A DNA stretch of 64,000 bases from Cephalotus follicularis (Eukaryota > Streptophyta > Magnoliopsida > Oxalidales > Cephalotaceae), in NCBI GenBank assembly GCA_001972305.1, contig BDDD01005069.1, positions 108,159-172,158 on the forward strand, given 5' to 3'. This document shows positions 33,394 through 45,710 of this stretch, one piece after another. The stretch's first letter is position 1. Each line of letters begins with the position of its first letter. The translations under genes and the position numbers were made by a program. The notes beneath the pieces are model-generated. The model was not told where the DNA came from, ran no database searches, and was given only the letters and a program-made list of their open reading frames with translations.

Positions 33394-34899
33394 TTATATC
33401 CCGAACAAGTGGGGAAATGTCTCTATCATTTCGTCGTCACGCTGCCACGTAGCCTCCTCTGCTCCGTGAAAACGCCACAATACTTTTACCATAGGAATAG
33501 TCTTATTCCTCAGCACCTTCTCCATTCGATCCACTATCCTCGTCGGTCTCTCTTCATAAGACAATCTAGGACTGATGAATCCAGGGTCGTAGCTCAATAT
33601 GTGAGATGGGTCAGGAACGTATTTCCGTAACATGGAGACATGAAATACGTTATGCACATCCGACAAACTAGGAGGTAGTGCAATCTGATATGCTACATCC
33701 CCCACTCTTTCCAGTATCTCGTAAGGTCCAATATACCTTGGAGCCAACTTCCCCTTGAGGCCAAAAAGGTGTATCCCATTCGAAGGCGAGATCTTCAGGA
33801 AAACATGATCCCCCTTCTCGAATTCTAGCTTCCTCCTCTTGCTATCGGCGTAACTCTTCTGCCGACTTTCTGTAGCTAGCAGTCTCTTCTTGATTATTTC
33901 CACCTTATCAGTAGTCTCTTGTACCAACTCTGGTCCCAACACTTGCCTCTCACCTACCTCATCCCAGCAAATAGGTGATCTACACTTTCTACCATACAAG
34001 GCTTCATAGGGAGCCATTCAATGCTGGTGTGAAAACTGTTGTTGTAGGAGAACTCAATCAGTGCCAGATGATCCTCCCAACTCCCAGAAAAATCAATCAT
34101 GCAAGCCCGTAGCATATCCTCCAGAGTCTGAATAGTACGCTCGGACTGTCCGTCAGTCTGTGGGTGGAATGCAGTGCTGAAGTTCAAGGTTGTTCCCATT
34201 GCTGCTTGGAACTTCTCCCGGAACCTTGAAGTAAATCTAGCATCTCGGTCACAAACGATACTGACCGGTACTCCATGCAATCTCACTATCTCCCAGATAT
34301 ATAATCGAGCAAGCTTCTCGATAGAATACGTCATGTTCATTGGAAGAAAGTGAGCAGACTTGGTAAGTCTTTCTACTACTACCCACACTGCTTCATGCTG
34401 ATTCCGTGACCTCGGCAATCCTGACACGAAGTCCATGGTCACATGCTCCCATTTCCATTCAACCACTGGTAGCTATTGTAGCAGTCCCGCAGGTTTCTGA
34501 TGTTCAGCCTTCACTCTCTGGCAGGTCAAACATCTCGCTACATATTTAGCAATCTCTCTTTTCATACCACTCCACCAGTAGTTCTTTTTCAGGTCGTGCC
34601 ACATCTTGGAACTTCCCGGGTGAACACTGTATTTTGACTTGTGAGCTTGTTGCAATAGTTCATTCTTAATGCTCTCATCATCCGAAACACATATCCTTCC
34701 TCGGAACCTCAGTATGCCATCAGTATGAATGGAGAATTCAGAATCAGCGTCTAGGTTCTCACGAATACTCCATAACTCAAAATCACTGTATTGAGCAGTC
34801 AGAATACGCTCCAGAAGTTCCGGTTGTGCCCTCAGACTTGCCACAATAACTCCACGGGAAACCATGAACGAATTCCATATCTGAAATTCCTTCAATAGC
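33394..34899 (-). pseudogene. GYP-C integrase with C-terminal chromodomain
   Basis: Minus-strand order: zinc-binding H-H-C-C (about 34660-34520, ending CLTCQRV), D-D-E core with [10 protein letters not shown] (about 34440), VCDRDARF (about 34240) and the glutamate in [10 protein letters not shown] (about 34125), the GKLAPRYIGPYEI segment (about 33760) and a chromodomain (about 33565-33400, ending near EEATWQRDDE). A stop near 34475 and a one-base loss near 34015 are the only breaks. The chromodomain, which in chromoviruses guides insertion to heterochromatin, appears whole. Confidence 0.93.
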
Positions 34900-36859
34900 T
34901 TCCACTGTGAAACCATTGCTCCAGCAATCATTGCCTTGCAACTCAGCGCATCAGCCCCTACATTCGCCTTTCCCGGGTGGTATTGAATGTTGCAGTTGTA
35001 ATCATTAAAGAATTCCACTCATCGTCTCTATCTCATGTTGAGATCCTTCTGGGAAAACAAATACTTCAAACTTTTGTGGTCAGTAAAGATCTCAAATTGA
35101 GTACCATAGAGGTAGTGCCTCCATTTCTGCAAAGCAAACACTATGGCTGCCAACTCAAGATTGTGTACGGGATAATTTTCCTCGTACAACTTTAACTTCC
35201 TCGATGCGTATGCAATCACCCTACCATGTTGCATAAGAACGCATCCCAATCCCTTCCCAGAAGCATCAGTATAGACAGTAAAACCCTCATTGCCTTCCGA
35301 TAACGCCAACACTGGAGTCAAAATCAACCGACTCATCAACTCTTGAAAACTTGCCTCGCAAGCATCATCCCACACAAAACTTGACTTCTTCTGAGTCAAC
35401 TGTGTCAAAGGTGCAGCAAGCTTTGAAAACCCTTTTATGAACCTTCGGTAGTAACCAACCAATCCCAAGAAACTACAAACCTCAGTATCATTCCTTGGTT
35501 GGGGCTAATCAACAATACTCTCTATCTTCGAAGGATCCACTGACAATCCTTCACTCGACACAATGTGACCTAGGAAAGTCACATGATCCAGCCAAAATTT
35601 GCACTTGCTAAATTTGGCGTATAGCTGTTTCTTCCATAGTGTCTGCAATACAATCCTCAAGTGCTGCATGTGTTCCTCAATGCTCTTCGAATAAATCAGG
35701 ATGTCATCTAGGAATATAACGACGAACTGGTCAAGATAGGGTTGGAACACTTTGTTCATCAGACACATAAAGGCTGCAGGAGCATTTGTCAAACCAAATG
35801 GCAGTATCAAGAATTCGTAATGCCCATATCTGGTTCGAAATGCGGTCTTCTCCATATCTCCTTCCCGGATCCTCAACTGATGATAACCTGTTCTCAGGTC
35901 TAGTTTGGAGAATACAGTTGAGCCTTGTAATTGGTCGAACAACTCCTCAATATGTGGCAGAGGATACTTGTTCTTCACCGTTACCTGATTCAGTAGCCTG
36001 TAATCAATGCATAACCGCATCGATCCATCCTTCTTTTTCACAAACTGAACCGGTGCTCCCCAAGGTGATACACTCGGCCTGATGAAGCCCTTATCAAGGT
36101 AATCCTGCAATTGAATCTTCAACTCCTTCAGTTCAGCAGGAGCCATTCGGTACGGAGCTTTAGATATAGGAGCAGTTCAAGGAAATAGCTCAATACTGAA
36201 CTCTATATCCCTCTCCGGTGGCAACGAAGTGAGTTGATCTGGAAACACATCAGGAAATTCACATACGACAGACACTTGTTCAATACTAGGCGTACCTTTC
36301 GTATGATCAATCACATACGCCAAATAGCCTTCACATCCTTGCCTGAGATACTTCTGTGCTCGAGTATAGGAAATGATCGGAGCAGAAACATTCTTCTCCC
36401 CGATAAACTTGCACTCAATCCCATCTTGAAGGTAAAAAGTCATCATCTTATTGTAGCAATCGACACAAGCATGATGAGTATACAGCCAGTCCATCCCCAA
36501 GATCACATCAAAATCCCGGATGGGTAACACTATCAAGTCAGCAGGCAACTGAACCCCAGCTACCATGATCTCACAATCTTTCATTATAGAGTCAGATAGA
36601 AGACAAGTACCCGCAGGAGTACTCACCTCCAATACATAAGGCAATCTAGAAGTAATACCATGCAAATTGCGAGCAAATTCAGATGCAATGAATGAATGTG
36701 TCACACCAGGGTCAATCAATACATGAGCTAGTATGCCAGATATATAAATAGTACCTCCCACAACAGTAGTAGATTCTGGCACATCATCTTTAGATAAGGT
36801 GTAGACCCTACCTTTCACAATCCCCTTCCCGGCATCCTTCCGCGGTTGAGCATCCGCAA
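34900..36859 (-). pseudogene. pol: GYP-C protease, reverse transcriptase and RNase H
   Basis: Protease: LIDPGVTHSFIAS near 36710, where the expected D-[ST]-G reads D-P-G, so the catalytic triplet is altered; ILGMDWL follows near 36495. Reverse transcriptase: LCIDYRLLN near 36020, [10 protein letters not shown] near 35895 and the catalytic FLDD box near 35710. RNase [11 protein letters not shown] near 35270 and FTDHKSL near 35080. All in one frame with gag and integrase, with stops near 36177, 35505 and 35025. Full-length by family standards. Confidence 0.92.
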
Positions 36860-37982
36860 CACTACCACTAGCACCAGCACTTCCCTATTGGCTGCGTGCC
36901 TGATCCCTCATCATGGGACAATTGTTCAGCATATTTTCTTGTGAACCACATCTAAAGCATTTCCCCATCTTTTTCCAGCATTTAGTCTTGTCATGGTTCT
37001 GGCGACCACAAAAAGTACATCCACCCGCATTTTGTTGACCTCTTTGGTTAGGAGTCCTTGATCGTGAATTTCTGTGTTGAGAACCTCCTTGACCTTTGTT
37101 GTAAGACTTTGTTGACTTAGCAGGATTATTACTCCCCTGCCCCTATGACTATGCGGCCATCGATTGATTAGTATGAGACCGTTCTGCTCTCCTTTCATTC
37201 GCATCTGCTTCCAGAATCATCGCCCTCTCAGCAACATCTACAAAAGAGGTTAGCTGCAACATCAACAGTTTAGATCTGATGTCAGGTCGAAGGACTTTTA
37301 GGAACCTTCGGATCATCCATGATCCACCCTCCACAAGATAAGGTGTATGTCTTTCCAGCTCCACAAATATGGTATAGTACTAAGCTACCGTCATGTCCCC
37401 TTGATGTAACTCCATCAGTTCGGTCTCCCTCCGGTCACGTTCTGTCTGTGGAACATAAGTTTCAAGGAACTCAGACTGAAATCTGTCCCAAGTCCTGTCA
37501 AGTCCACGGGATTCCCACTTTGCTTCAGTCCTTTCCCACCAATAAGTAGCCTCGCCCCACAAGAGGTACACATCAAAGTTAAGTTTCTGGTCATCGGTAC
37601 ACTCCAGGGCAGCAAATATTTTCTCCAAATCTCTAATGCATTGCTCGGCCACAGTAGCATTCAGCTCACCATTGAATGTCGGAGGATTCTGTCTCATGAA
37701 CCGCTCCAGATCTCGGCCAAAACTACCGGTATGACAAGCTTTAGGAGCCTGATGATAGGCCCGGTTAGCCTCGTACATTTGCTAAATTTGTTCCATGTTC
37801 GTCGCATTAGCTTGCATCAGCTGTTGAAAGAGGTTAGCCATGCGGTCAAAGTTACTCCTCTCATCATGCGCTGGAGGAACATTCACTCCTTTATTCGCTG
37901 GTGGATCATTTCCATACACTGGCGGTGCATTGACTCCTTCGGCGGCTCTACGCCTTCCCCTTCTTCCTCTTCGTAGGTCCAT
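36860..37982 (-). pseudogene. gag: GYP-C gag
   Basis: Start ATG at 37980-37982, after the splice-acceptor side of the leader and primer site. A basic N-terminus (RRGRRGRRR) is followed by a Retrotrans_gag domain (about 37720-37300, with RFMRQNPPTFNG and TYVPQTERDRRETE) and two zinc knuckles: CTFCGRQNHDKTKC near 37020 is complete, while the next, CFRCGSQENMLNNC near 36965, has asparagine where histidine is expected. In-frame stops at 37782, 37380 and 37149. Same frame as pol. Confidence 0.9.
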
Positions 37983-38070
37983 TCGGTTTCCTATATGGAA
38001 TGACATAATCATTAGGAAACAATTCACTTAATTTCCAAGAAACTTATCCCAGCTAGCATATATGGAATAT

Positions 38071-38082
38071 GCTCTGATACCA
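38071..38082 (-). other. GYP-C primer-binding site
   Basis: TGGTATCAGAGC on the minus strand, complementary to the 3' end of initiator tRNA-Met; three bases from the 5' LTR end at 38086. Confidence 0.92.
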
Positions 38083-38406
38083 CGCTGTCACACCCCGTTA
38101 TTCCATTACATAGACAACATATGTGGTGATATCAGGAATAAGTAAATTAATCCAACATTCCAAATAACAGTGCAAATATATAAGCGGAAGCATTCGTATC
38201 TGGATTATAAAATGAAGTCATCCGCCCGCAGCCCATACTACGTGCTCGTACAATCCAACAAAATTATCCTTATACATAAGGAAAGGTAAAACAACAATGC
38301 AGTGCGAACCGTTCATTACAAATACAAATCATAAAGGTAACAACCTTAAGCAGAAAAGAAGCTCTCCAAAAGCTTCAGCAGCACTTCTCGTACGTCTTCG
38401 CTTAAT

Positions 38407-39633
38407 CTGAAATTGTAGGGGTTAGCCATTGTCCTCACTTGGCTAAGTAGGAAATAATGCATGTTATAGAATATATAAATGCAACATGTATGACATTTTA
38501 TATTGAAAAATAACATAATTAAGTATTCCAATATATAAACAATCATGCCAAGTGGCCACAGACAGTACAATGCAAGAATACCGCACAAGGGTACAATCAA
38601 TTAGTACAGTGGTTTGGGTGTCACATGTCGCTAACTCCTAGCACCAACTGTGCACCACCTATCTATCACCCTTCACTCCGAAGATGATAGGTCAGCTTAG
38701 TTACTATAGGCATTAGCGGGTAGTTTAACAATCAAGATCTGCATTGCAGACAGTTTGGGTGGATACTCTAGCCAACTCCTGGCACATAGGACCACCACCA
38801 TAGCCAGTGATGTCTCCTATCACTCGACTAACGGCAATAGCATAGACAAACAATTCAATCAATTCAGTAATATTAAATAAATTTTTAAAATGTAATATAG
38901 GGTTGTTTTCTTTAGAAACATATAACAATTCAGTAATCGTATATCTCCTAGGAGGAAAACGATATTCAATACAGTAACAATACCTCTCATTGGAGGGAAA
39001 ATAGTAATCATTTGACAATATACATTTCCATTTTGAAAACCGTAAGGAACTCATATTTGTGCTTAAAGCACTAGTTGGTTCAATCATTTGAAAATAAGGG
39101 ACAGTAGTGTTAATGAACACCCAAAACAGTATATACTAATTATAACAGTAGCATTTATAGCCAACAGTAAGCACAGTAGCAATCCAGGGTTTCCATAAGG
39201 TCATTGTATACCCTAGTCATTCTTGTAAAATTCTCACAAGGAGTAGATACATTGTTTAAATTCTGAATTTAATTGTATAAGGCCAAGATTGACGGTTACA
39301 GTCATCACATATGAAGGCCAGGTTAATTACATTCAATTTAAGGCCTAACAGAACCTTATATCAGAATTTTATCCCAGGACAGTCAGCTGTTTCCAAGAAC
39401 AGTCGGCTGTTTGGTTGAGTAGTCGACTGTTTGTTCTTAACAGTCGACTGGTTCGTTTGAGTAGTCAACTGCCATGAAGAACAGCCAACTGCCTTGCCCA
39501 GAAATTGGCAGGCAGTAGCAGGGTATATATTTCAAGGTCCAATATTAACTCAATCGACACATGCAATCAAACAGAAAATTAACCATACATGATATGCATA
39601 ATTATATCTTCAAAAACATGTCATTACCCCTAC
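38407..39633 (-). other. Candidate LTR-leader intron in GYP-C
   Basis: On the minus strand, donor AAG/GTAGGGGTAAT at 39633 and branch-point plus acceptor GGCTAACCCCTACAATTTC-AG ending at 38407. Both ends are shared with GYP-D and GYP-E. Acceptor also kept in the 3' LTR near 26765. Confidence 0.45.
39380..39490 (-). repeat. CAGTCGACTG-type palindromes, intron-side block of GYP-C 5' LTR
   Basis: Cores at 39383, 39403, 39423, 39444, 39465 and 39485; intervals 20, 20, 21, 21 and 20. Confidence 0.87.
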
Positions 39634-40048
39634 CTTAAACGCTATCCCGAAATCAATTTGGATTGATTTCTCTCTTTGAGTTCCAAGTCCTTCACCCACC
39701 TCAATCTTCCAAATCCAGTAATCAATCTATATGGTTGCATGCATACAGATTTAGATATCATTACCAGTACGTTCATCTAGTTATCTAGTCATGATAACAA
39801 CAAAATCGGAACCAGAAGCTTACAACCAATTCCTAAGTTCCATTTTCCATTTTCTACTAAACCAAGTTCAATCTCCAATTTCAGCAATCATCTCTCCTTG
39901 CATGTTATAGAAGATATATATATATATATATATAGTGGAATCCATATACATATATTTATTGACAACCATAACAGCAGCCATGATTCGAATTAGAGGCTTA
40001 CAATTTCAACTCTTCTTTGAACCATTTACCAATTCTATTTCAATTCCA

Positions 40049-40812
40049 CTTACTAACTCTTAATCATGTTAACAGAAGATATGGATTTCTAATCCTAATA
40101 TGTTTCCTAGCTATTAACCATAACAACATTAAGGAATTAGGATTAGTGACTTACCAGGAGAATCAAAGCTTCACCCTCATTGAACACTCTAACATACAAG
40201 CTCCAAAAAAATATTTTCTATCCTTCAATTCCTTCTCCTCAGTGTTTTCTATCACTCAAATAAGTTCTTCACAGCTGATATAAAGGCTTAGTGTCTTAGA
40301 ATTCGTTAGGAACCCATTAACTCAACCTTCCCTCTTTCCTTCTCTCTCTCACATGCACCTCTCCTCACTCTTTCTCTTCTGTTTTTGCAGGTTGCAGGTC
40401 TGCAAATCTTGCAGAAGGAATAGAGGACATACTTACTAACTCTTAATCATGTTAACAGAAGATATGGATTTCTAATCCTAATCTGTTTCCTAGCTATTAA
40501 CCATAACAACATTAAGGAATTCGGATTAGTGACTTACCAGGAGAATCAAAGCTTCACCCTCCTTGAACACTCTAACATGCAAGCTCCAAGAAAATCTTTT
40601 CTCTCCTTCAATTCCTTCTCCTCAGTGTTTTCTATCACTCAAATTAGTTCTTCACAGCTGATATAAAGGCTTAGTGTCTTAGAATTCGTTAGGATCCCAT
40701 TAACTCTACCTTCCCTCTTTCCTTCTCTCTCTCACATGCACCTCTCCTCACTCTTTCTCTTCTGTTTTTGCAGGTTGCAGGTCTGCAAATCTTGCAGAAG
40801 GAATAGAGGACA
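40049..40812 (-). repeat. Tandem duplication, period 383 bp, in GYP-C 5' LTR
   Basis: Units 40049-40429 and 40432-40812, both starting CTTACTAACTCTTAATCATG and ending AATAGAGGACA. The 3' LTR has one unit, so the duplication arose after insertion. Confidence 0.93.
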
Positions 40813-40931
40813 AGCAAGGCCCTCCTTTTGCATGTTATGGCAGCTGGTGACACGCATCCCTCAAGGATTCCATGATTAGAACACTTGTCATCACTGTCTC
40901 TGCGCATGCCAGACGCCTGTTCTGTGTCACT

Positions 40932-41060
40932 CCAGTTGACTGTATTCACTTGGCAATCGACTGTCCACTCCTAGCATCAAACAGTCGACTGTTCCCCTGC
41001 GACAGTCGGCTGTTCCTCCATAACTAGGCAGTCGACTGTTACCCTGAAACAGTCGGTTGT
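40932..41060 (-). repeat. CAGTCGACTG-type palindromes, outer block of GYP-C 5' LTR
   Basis: Cores at 40936, 40957, 40985, 41006, 41032 and 41053; intervals 21, 28, 21, 26 and 21. Confidence 0.87.
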
Positions 41061-41211
41061 TTGCCTGATTTTGGTTGCTTAAGTTTATTTCCTCATTTGA
41101 ATTCACAACCACAATTCATATAACAATTAGACATTAAAATTCAAGTAAGTGCATATTTTATTCATTAAGAGTACAATATACACGGATTGAAATTGCGGTT
41201 ATTATATGCCA

Positions 41212-41247
41212 AGACCTCCGGGTCGGATTTTAGAACGGGTTGTGACA
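41212..41247 (+). repeat. GYP-B 5' LTR, last 36 bp
   Basis: It resumes after the tgcca duplication and ends GGGTTGTGACA at 41247. Confidence 0.8.
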
Positions 41248-41251
41248 ACAG

Positions 41252-41263
41252 TGGTATCAGTGC
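41252..41263 (+). other. GYP-B primer-binding site
   Basis: TGGTATCAGTGC, one base from the initiator tRNA-Met complement TGGTATCAGAGC. Confidence 0.85.
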
Positions 41264-41360
41264 ATATATGAATATTATATGCTTAGCTTGGATAAGTTCC
41301 CTGGCAATTAACTATTGTTTCCTCAAGATGATTAATCACATCTTTATTATAGGAAACAAA

Positions 41361-41806
41361 ATGGATGAAAGGAGAAGATGTGTAAGGGCTCGAGTTGCCG
41401 AGGAGAATGTTCCTCAGGAAGCAAATAATCAGAGGGACCTGATGGATCGTATAGCCGGCTACTTCCAGTAGCAAATGGTTGCTAATGCGGCTCACATGGA
41501 GGAGATGCATCGATTGTATGCACAGGCACAACCACGGCACATGGCTCACGACCATGGTGCGCGACATGATGGCAATAAATTTGGGAGAGATCTCAAAAGA
41601 TTCATGAGGCAGAACCCTCATACTTTCAAGGGTGAACTTGATGCGACTATTACGAAAAGGTGGTTGCAAGATCTGGAGAAGATCTTTGATGTTATGAACT
41701 GCACAGATGATCAAAAGTTGAAATTTGCTGTTCACCGACTATGGGCTGAGGCCATTCATTTGTAGGAGATGGTCAAAGCAAAATGGGAGTCCATGGGGCT
41801 TGACAG
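41361..41806 (+). pseudogene. gag: GYP-B gag, truncated
   Basis: ATG at 41361 opens a protein closely similar to GYP-E gag: basic start (MDERRRCVRARV), then RFMRQNPHTFKGELDAT and RWLQDLEKIFDV (about 41600-41700). Stops at 41469 and 41763. It ends inside the gag domain at LDS, where LTR sequence begins at 41807; zinc knuckles and pol are deleted. Confidence 0.88.
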
Positions 41807-41950
41807 TCTATGCGCTTTCCTAGCCTTGGACGATTAGTATCGATACGAGATATTACCAACCTACGGGTGGTACGGATTGATTGATTGGTCCTTTGTGACA
41901 TGACTGATGGATTGTGTTGATGTCACCACTTGGCCTGGTTGCTCATATGT
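41807..41950 (+). repeat. GYP-B 3' LTR fragment
   Basis: It matches LTR text at 26280-26310 and 56195-56300 (CTTTCCTAGCCTTGGACG; GACATGACTGATG). It is joined to gag on the left and to the Copia LTR on the right. Confidence 0.8.
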
Positions 41951-43907
41951 TGACAGAGAACACCCTAGAATATCTATGCCCATAAACATCCATGCAAGGA
42001 CTAGGAACACCTAATTAGCTAACCAATCAGACCACCACCTCTAAGTCACAAGATAAAATACGCAGAGAAGAAGGATCCATTACAAATAACGAAGGCTCAT
42101 TCCTTCTAGATCTCCCTCAACACTCTAGCTCCTCCCTTTCTCTGCAAACTTCAAAGACAAGCTCCTAAGCTCATATACCAGCTATCTAAAGGAAGACCAA
42201 GATGGTATGCTTCCTAACACTCAATCTATAGTAGGAACTTACAATCAATTGCTATGTAAGACATTGCTTGGACATTGACGATTCCAAGAAGTCTAGAATG
42301 CAATGAGAGTTCCAGCTATACTAATGATCAAGATAGATAAAGGAGCACTGCAGAGTACAATGATCCTCCACCTACAATGACCAAGAGAGGGGTGAGAGGA
42401 GATGAGTGTGTTTGGAAAATTTTTCCTTTGAAGCTCTTAGCTTCTCTCTATTTTCGTCTTACAAAAGAAAGAATAACTAGTGGCCTTGAAGGAGAATCAC
42501 TTGCGCTCTTAGCTGAGAAAAAGCAAGTGTGTGTCTCACACTCAACGTCTGCCAATTTCTCACTTATCGCCATACACAAAAAAGGACTCCATCTCATGCT
42601 ACCGTCCATGCCTTTATTAAATGCGCTGAACACTGTGTCTCCACTAGAAGACAAGAGTGTAATGGGTTGGGCTTTAACATTTGGGCTTGTCAAATATGAA
42701 TACTCTAAGTATCACAAAAGATAGCCCAATGTGTGTCCAACACACATATGATCCAATCAGCCCAATATGTCCAACATATAAATTATCCTTCAATCACATA
42801 TCCAATATGTGGTAGAAACAACACTCAGCCCATGCTAGAACATTTTTACTATGATGTAGCTCTTAGCTAATCAAAATGCTTTTCACTTGGTAATACCTCT
42901 AGGTAGTATCCTTTACCTTTCGACATATGCCTAGCATATATCAGTCACACCAGTGATCAGGCGGGACCCTAAAGCTTGGTTTGAAATCTGGTTCGATGAT
43001 TAATTCCCGGAACATCCCAGAGTTCCGGTACAACTAATCCATTGGTGCTAGACCATCCAAAAAGTCCCAGAAAAATATCTAATATTTTTGTTTTATGTTC
43101 CAGGGAGTTAATCTCTAAATTAAATTCCACGTTGATCGTTCAAAATCCAATTAACCAATACTTTCTACTGCTGTCAGTGTTTGTGTAGCGTTTCCCTCAT
43201 CATGCTTAGCTTCGATCACGGTCTAGGGTATGGATAAGTGTCACCCTATACGAAAGCCGCGATGACTATAAATCTGGTACCACATTGCGACTATCGGCAG
43301 GCCTCCCCAGAAACCTAGTTTCTAGTCCACCGGCACCTGGCCAGGTTTTTCCAAGTCTGCAATGGACAAAGAAAGTATAGAGCTGATCACCCTGCCTACA
43401 TGTGTGATGATCCCATATTGAGCACTCGCTCACACTAGCACGCAACTCCCACATGACCCAAAGATAAGCCATTTGCCAACTCTCTGAGCTGGGTAAGCCA
43501 GAAATCAAAGCCATACAGTCACTATGCAATGTCAAGTAGTCGCTTAGGTCTAAGGAACAACGCAGGTAGTTTGCCTACTAGTCACCTAGTGACTATACAC
43601 TACTGACATAGATAGGAATCCTATTAACACAGGTAGGACTATCCATATAGGTTTCCTATGGTGGGTCAAGTTCAGTGAACATGATCTAAGCATGCACCCC
43701 GCATTAGGCCCATGGCTCTAGCCAAATGGTAATGAGATACTTTATCTCCACTATTGGGATGCGTGCCTAACTACAGCAAGTCTATTCGGTTCAACTATTG
43801 GCCAAAGATGGTGAACCAATAACTTGGAACATTTAGTCATAATAGAGTAAGGTAGTCGTTCTCATAGCCTCTATGGCACGACATCCAACCCTTTGCAGGA
43901 CAGGGCG
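41951..43907 (-). repeat. Right COP-A LTR, left portion
   Basis: It follows 19546-21480 in order, with about one difference per ten bases in the stretch I compared (42960-43140 against 20560-20740). A roughly 30-bp extra segment near 43600-43630 is absent from the left LTR. The solo LTR GYP-D breaks it at 43908. Confidence 0.85.
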
Positions 43908-44299
43908 TGTCACACCCCGCTTTCACAAACAACAAATATGGTAATGGTAGCAATCAACATACTAAATCTGGCTTTTGCAATTTATAGTAAAATTTAAAAC
44001 TTTAAACCCATAGCGGAAGCAATTAATATAGGCTGAACAACAACATAACACGTATCCCATACTACGTGTTACCAAAATATTTAAACAAAACAATACATCA
44101 ATTTGTTAACTGCCCACGAAATGGAGCGTGATCAAATAATATCCATCACTACATAAAACTAACAAGTACAATAAACATTGTTCCACAAATATAAAACATT
44201 ATCCCATTGGTTTACAATAACGACTTAACAAACACTTGCATCATTTATTACGACATAGATCTTCTCCCGGCATGTCCATAGCTATCCCGCAGCATCAAT

Positions 44300-45710
44300 C
44301 TAAAATTGTAGGGGGTTAGCCTTTGCCCTTACTCGGCTAAGTAGAGAAGTTTATATAACAGTTCGGGGTCAATAATAATGAATGTCATGAGTGTATGCAC
44401 AGTGATGCCGTACAATATAGATAACAGTATATACATATAGATATTTATAGGTATATTCATAGTATAGGTGCAACCCGGACAGGGTTACATCAACACGATA
44501 ACAATAAAGTCTGTATAGGACCAGGCAATACAAGCAGTACGTACGAGATCGTCCCCAACTCCTAGCCCCAACGTCGCACACTCATACCTCAGCCCCGACT
44601 CTGGACGGCTCGAAGTATGTCAACAGTACAGGTTACTTAGCCTGGCGGCTAAGCAATCACAGTGAGTTCCCTAGACAACTCCTGGCTCCTAAGGTCAACC
44701 CGCCACTAGCCAATCATGGCAACTCCACCACGTAGCTAGTACGACAACAGTAACAATCACAGTCCAAGTCAAGCGATTTATAAAAATAATCACTTGATAA
44801 AATATATTCATTCAATATATATAACAGTCTATTTTCCAAGTCGTTTAAAATCATGAACACTTGAAACAATGCATTTTCTTTGTATAGAAAATCAGTTCTC
44901 AAACATTGGAAATTCTTCCCCAGTCATTTGAAAATATACATGTAGTCAAATATACATTTTCGTACAAAATAATGATTTATTCAAAATCATATATGTGTTT
45001 CTAAAATACATTTAGAAATCAGTCACATTGCAATTCACAGTACAATCAACAGTTCAAGTGCAAGGCAAACATATGCTCAAATGTATCTAGGTTCAATTTG
45101 GGGTTATCGTACGTCATTTATGCGAAAATACCCAAAACGGTGTGTTAAAGCGTCGATGTTTAACCTCAAGGCGTCGATGCTTATGTTCTCTAAGCGTCGA
45201 TGCTCAACACTTAGTGTCAGCGCTTTCCAGTAGTCTTTAGGCATCGATGTTCAACTCGTACACGTCGACGCTTAAGGTATGGAACCCTGGCGCCAGCGCC
45301 TTACTTCAAGCGTCGACGCTTTAAGGTAGGAACCTTAAGTGTCGATGTGAAACACATCCATACCCACAAGAAAGAACCATGGCATCGACGTCTAACACAC
45401 ATTCAGTAATAATTCCATGTTTTTACAGTCCAAAGCGTCTACGCTTACTTCGTGAGCGTCGACGGTTTCAAGCCCAAAACTTTGTCTCTTTCGTTCAACA
45501 TGAACCAGTAGGGTTTAACCTCAACCAACATGCAATCCAGGCCAGTATACACTTAGGAATCAACATGCAGAACAGTTTACACATCAAGCATGTCACAACA
45601 TCAAACTAGTAGTTCAAATCAGGCTAGAACAGTCATGCAATTCATGCTCTCCATTTATGAACAAAACAATATTGGTGAACTCAAATCAGCATATATAAAA
45701 TATCCCCTAC
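44300..45710 (-). other. Candidate LTR-leader intron in GYP-D
   Basis: Minus-strand donor CCAGAG/GTAGGGGA at 45710 and branch-point plus acceptor GGCTAACCCCCTACAATTTT-AG ending at 44300, matching GYP-C and GYP-E. Confidence 0.45.
45150..45480 (-). repeat. GCGTCGACGC-type palindromes, intron-side block of GYP-D
   Basis: First cores at 45153, 45174, 45197 and 45217 (intervals 21, 23 and 20), with further degenerate copies to about 45465. Confidence 0.8.

Larger units (their letters stand above)
26442..41206 (-). mobile_element. GYP-C, near-complete Tekay-like chromovirus
   Basis: Reverse Ty3/Gypsy element with both LTRs, tRNA-iMet primer site, gag, protease, reverse transcriptase, RNase H, integrase with chromodomain, and polypurine tract. 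Target duplication tgcca at 26437-26441 and 41207-41211. Its 3' LTR is split by ATH-1. Order and C-terminal chromodomain fit the Tekay/Del group, which is known for long LTRs. Confidence 0.9.
38086..41206 (-). repeat. GYP-C 5' LTR
   Basis: 3.1 kb. Plus-strand ends are TGTCACACCCCG (38086) and GGTTATTATA (41206); the latter differs by two bases from GGTTATGACA at the matching end of the 3' LTR. It contains a tandem duplication (40049-40812), two palindrome blocks, a (TA)n tract near 39919-39936, and donor- and acceptor-like sites bounding 38407-39633. No gene. Confidence 0.92.
24321..41950 (+). mobile_element. GYP-B, deleted gypsy element inserted in COP-A
   Basis: A long 5' LTR (24321-26441 plus 41212-41247, split by GYP-C), a primer site, a truncated gag and a 3' LTR piece (41807-41950) follow in order. 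Pol and most of the 3' LTR are missing. LTR and gag resemble those of GYP-E. Confidence 0.75.
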
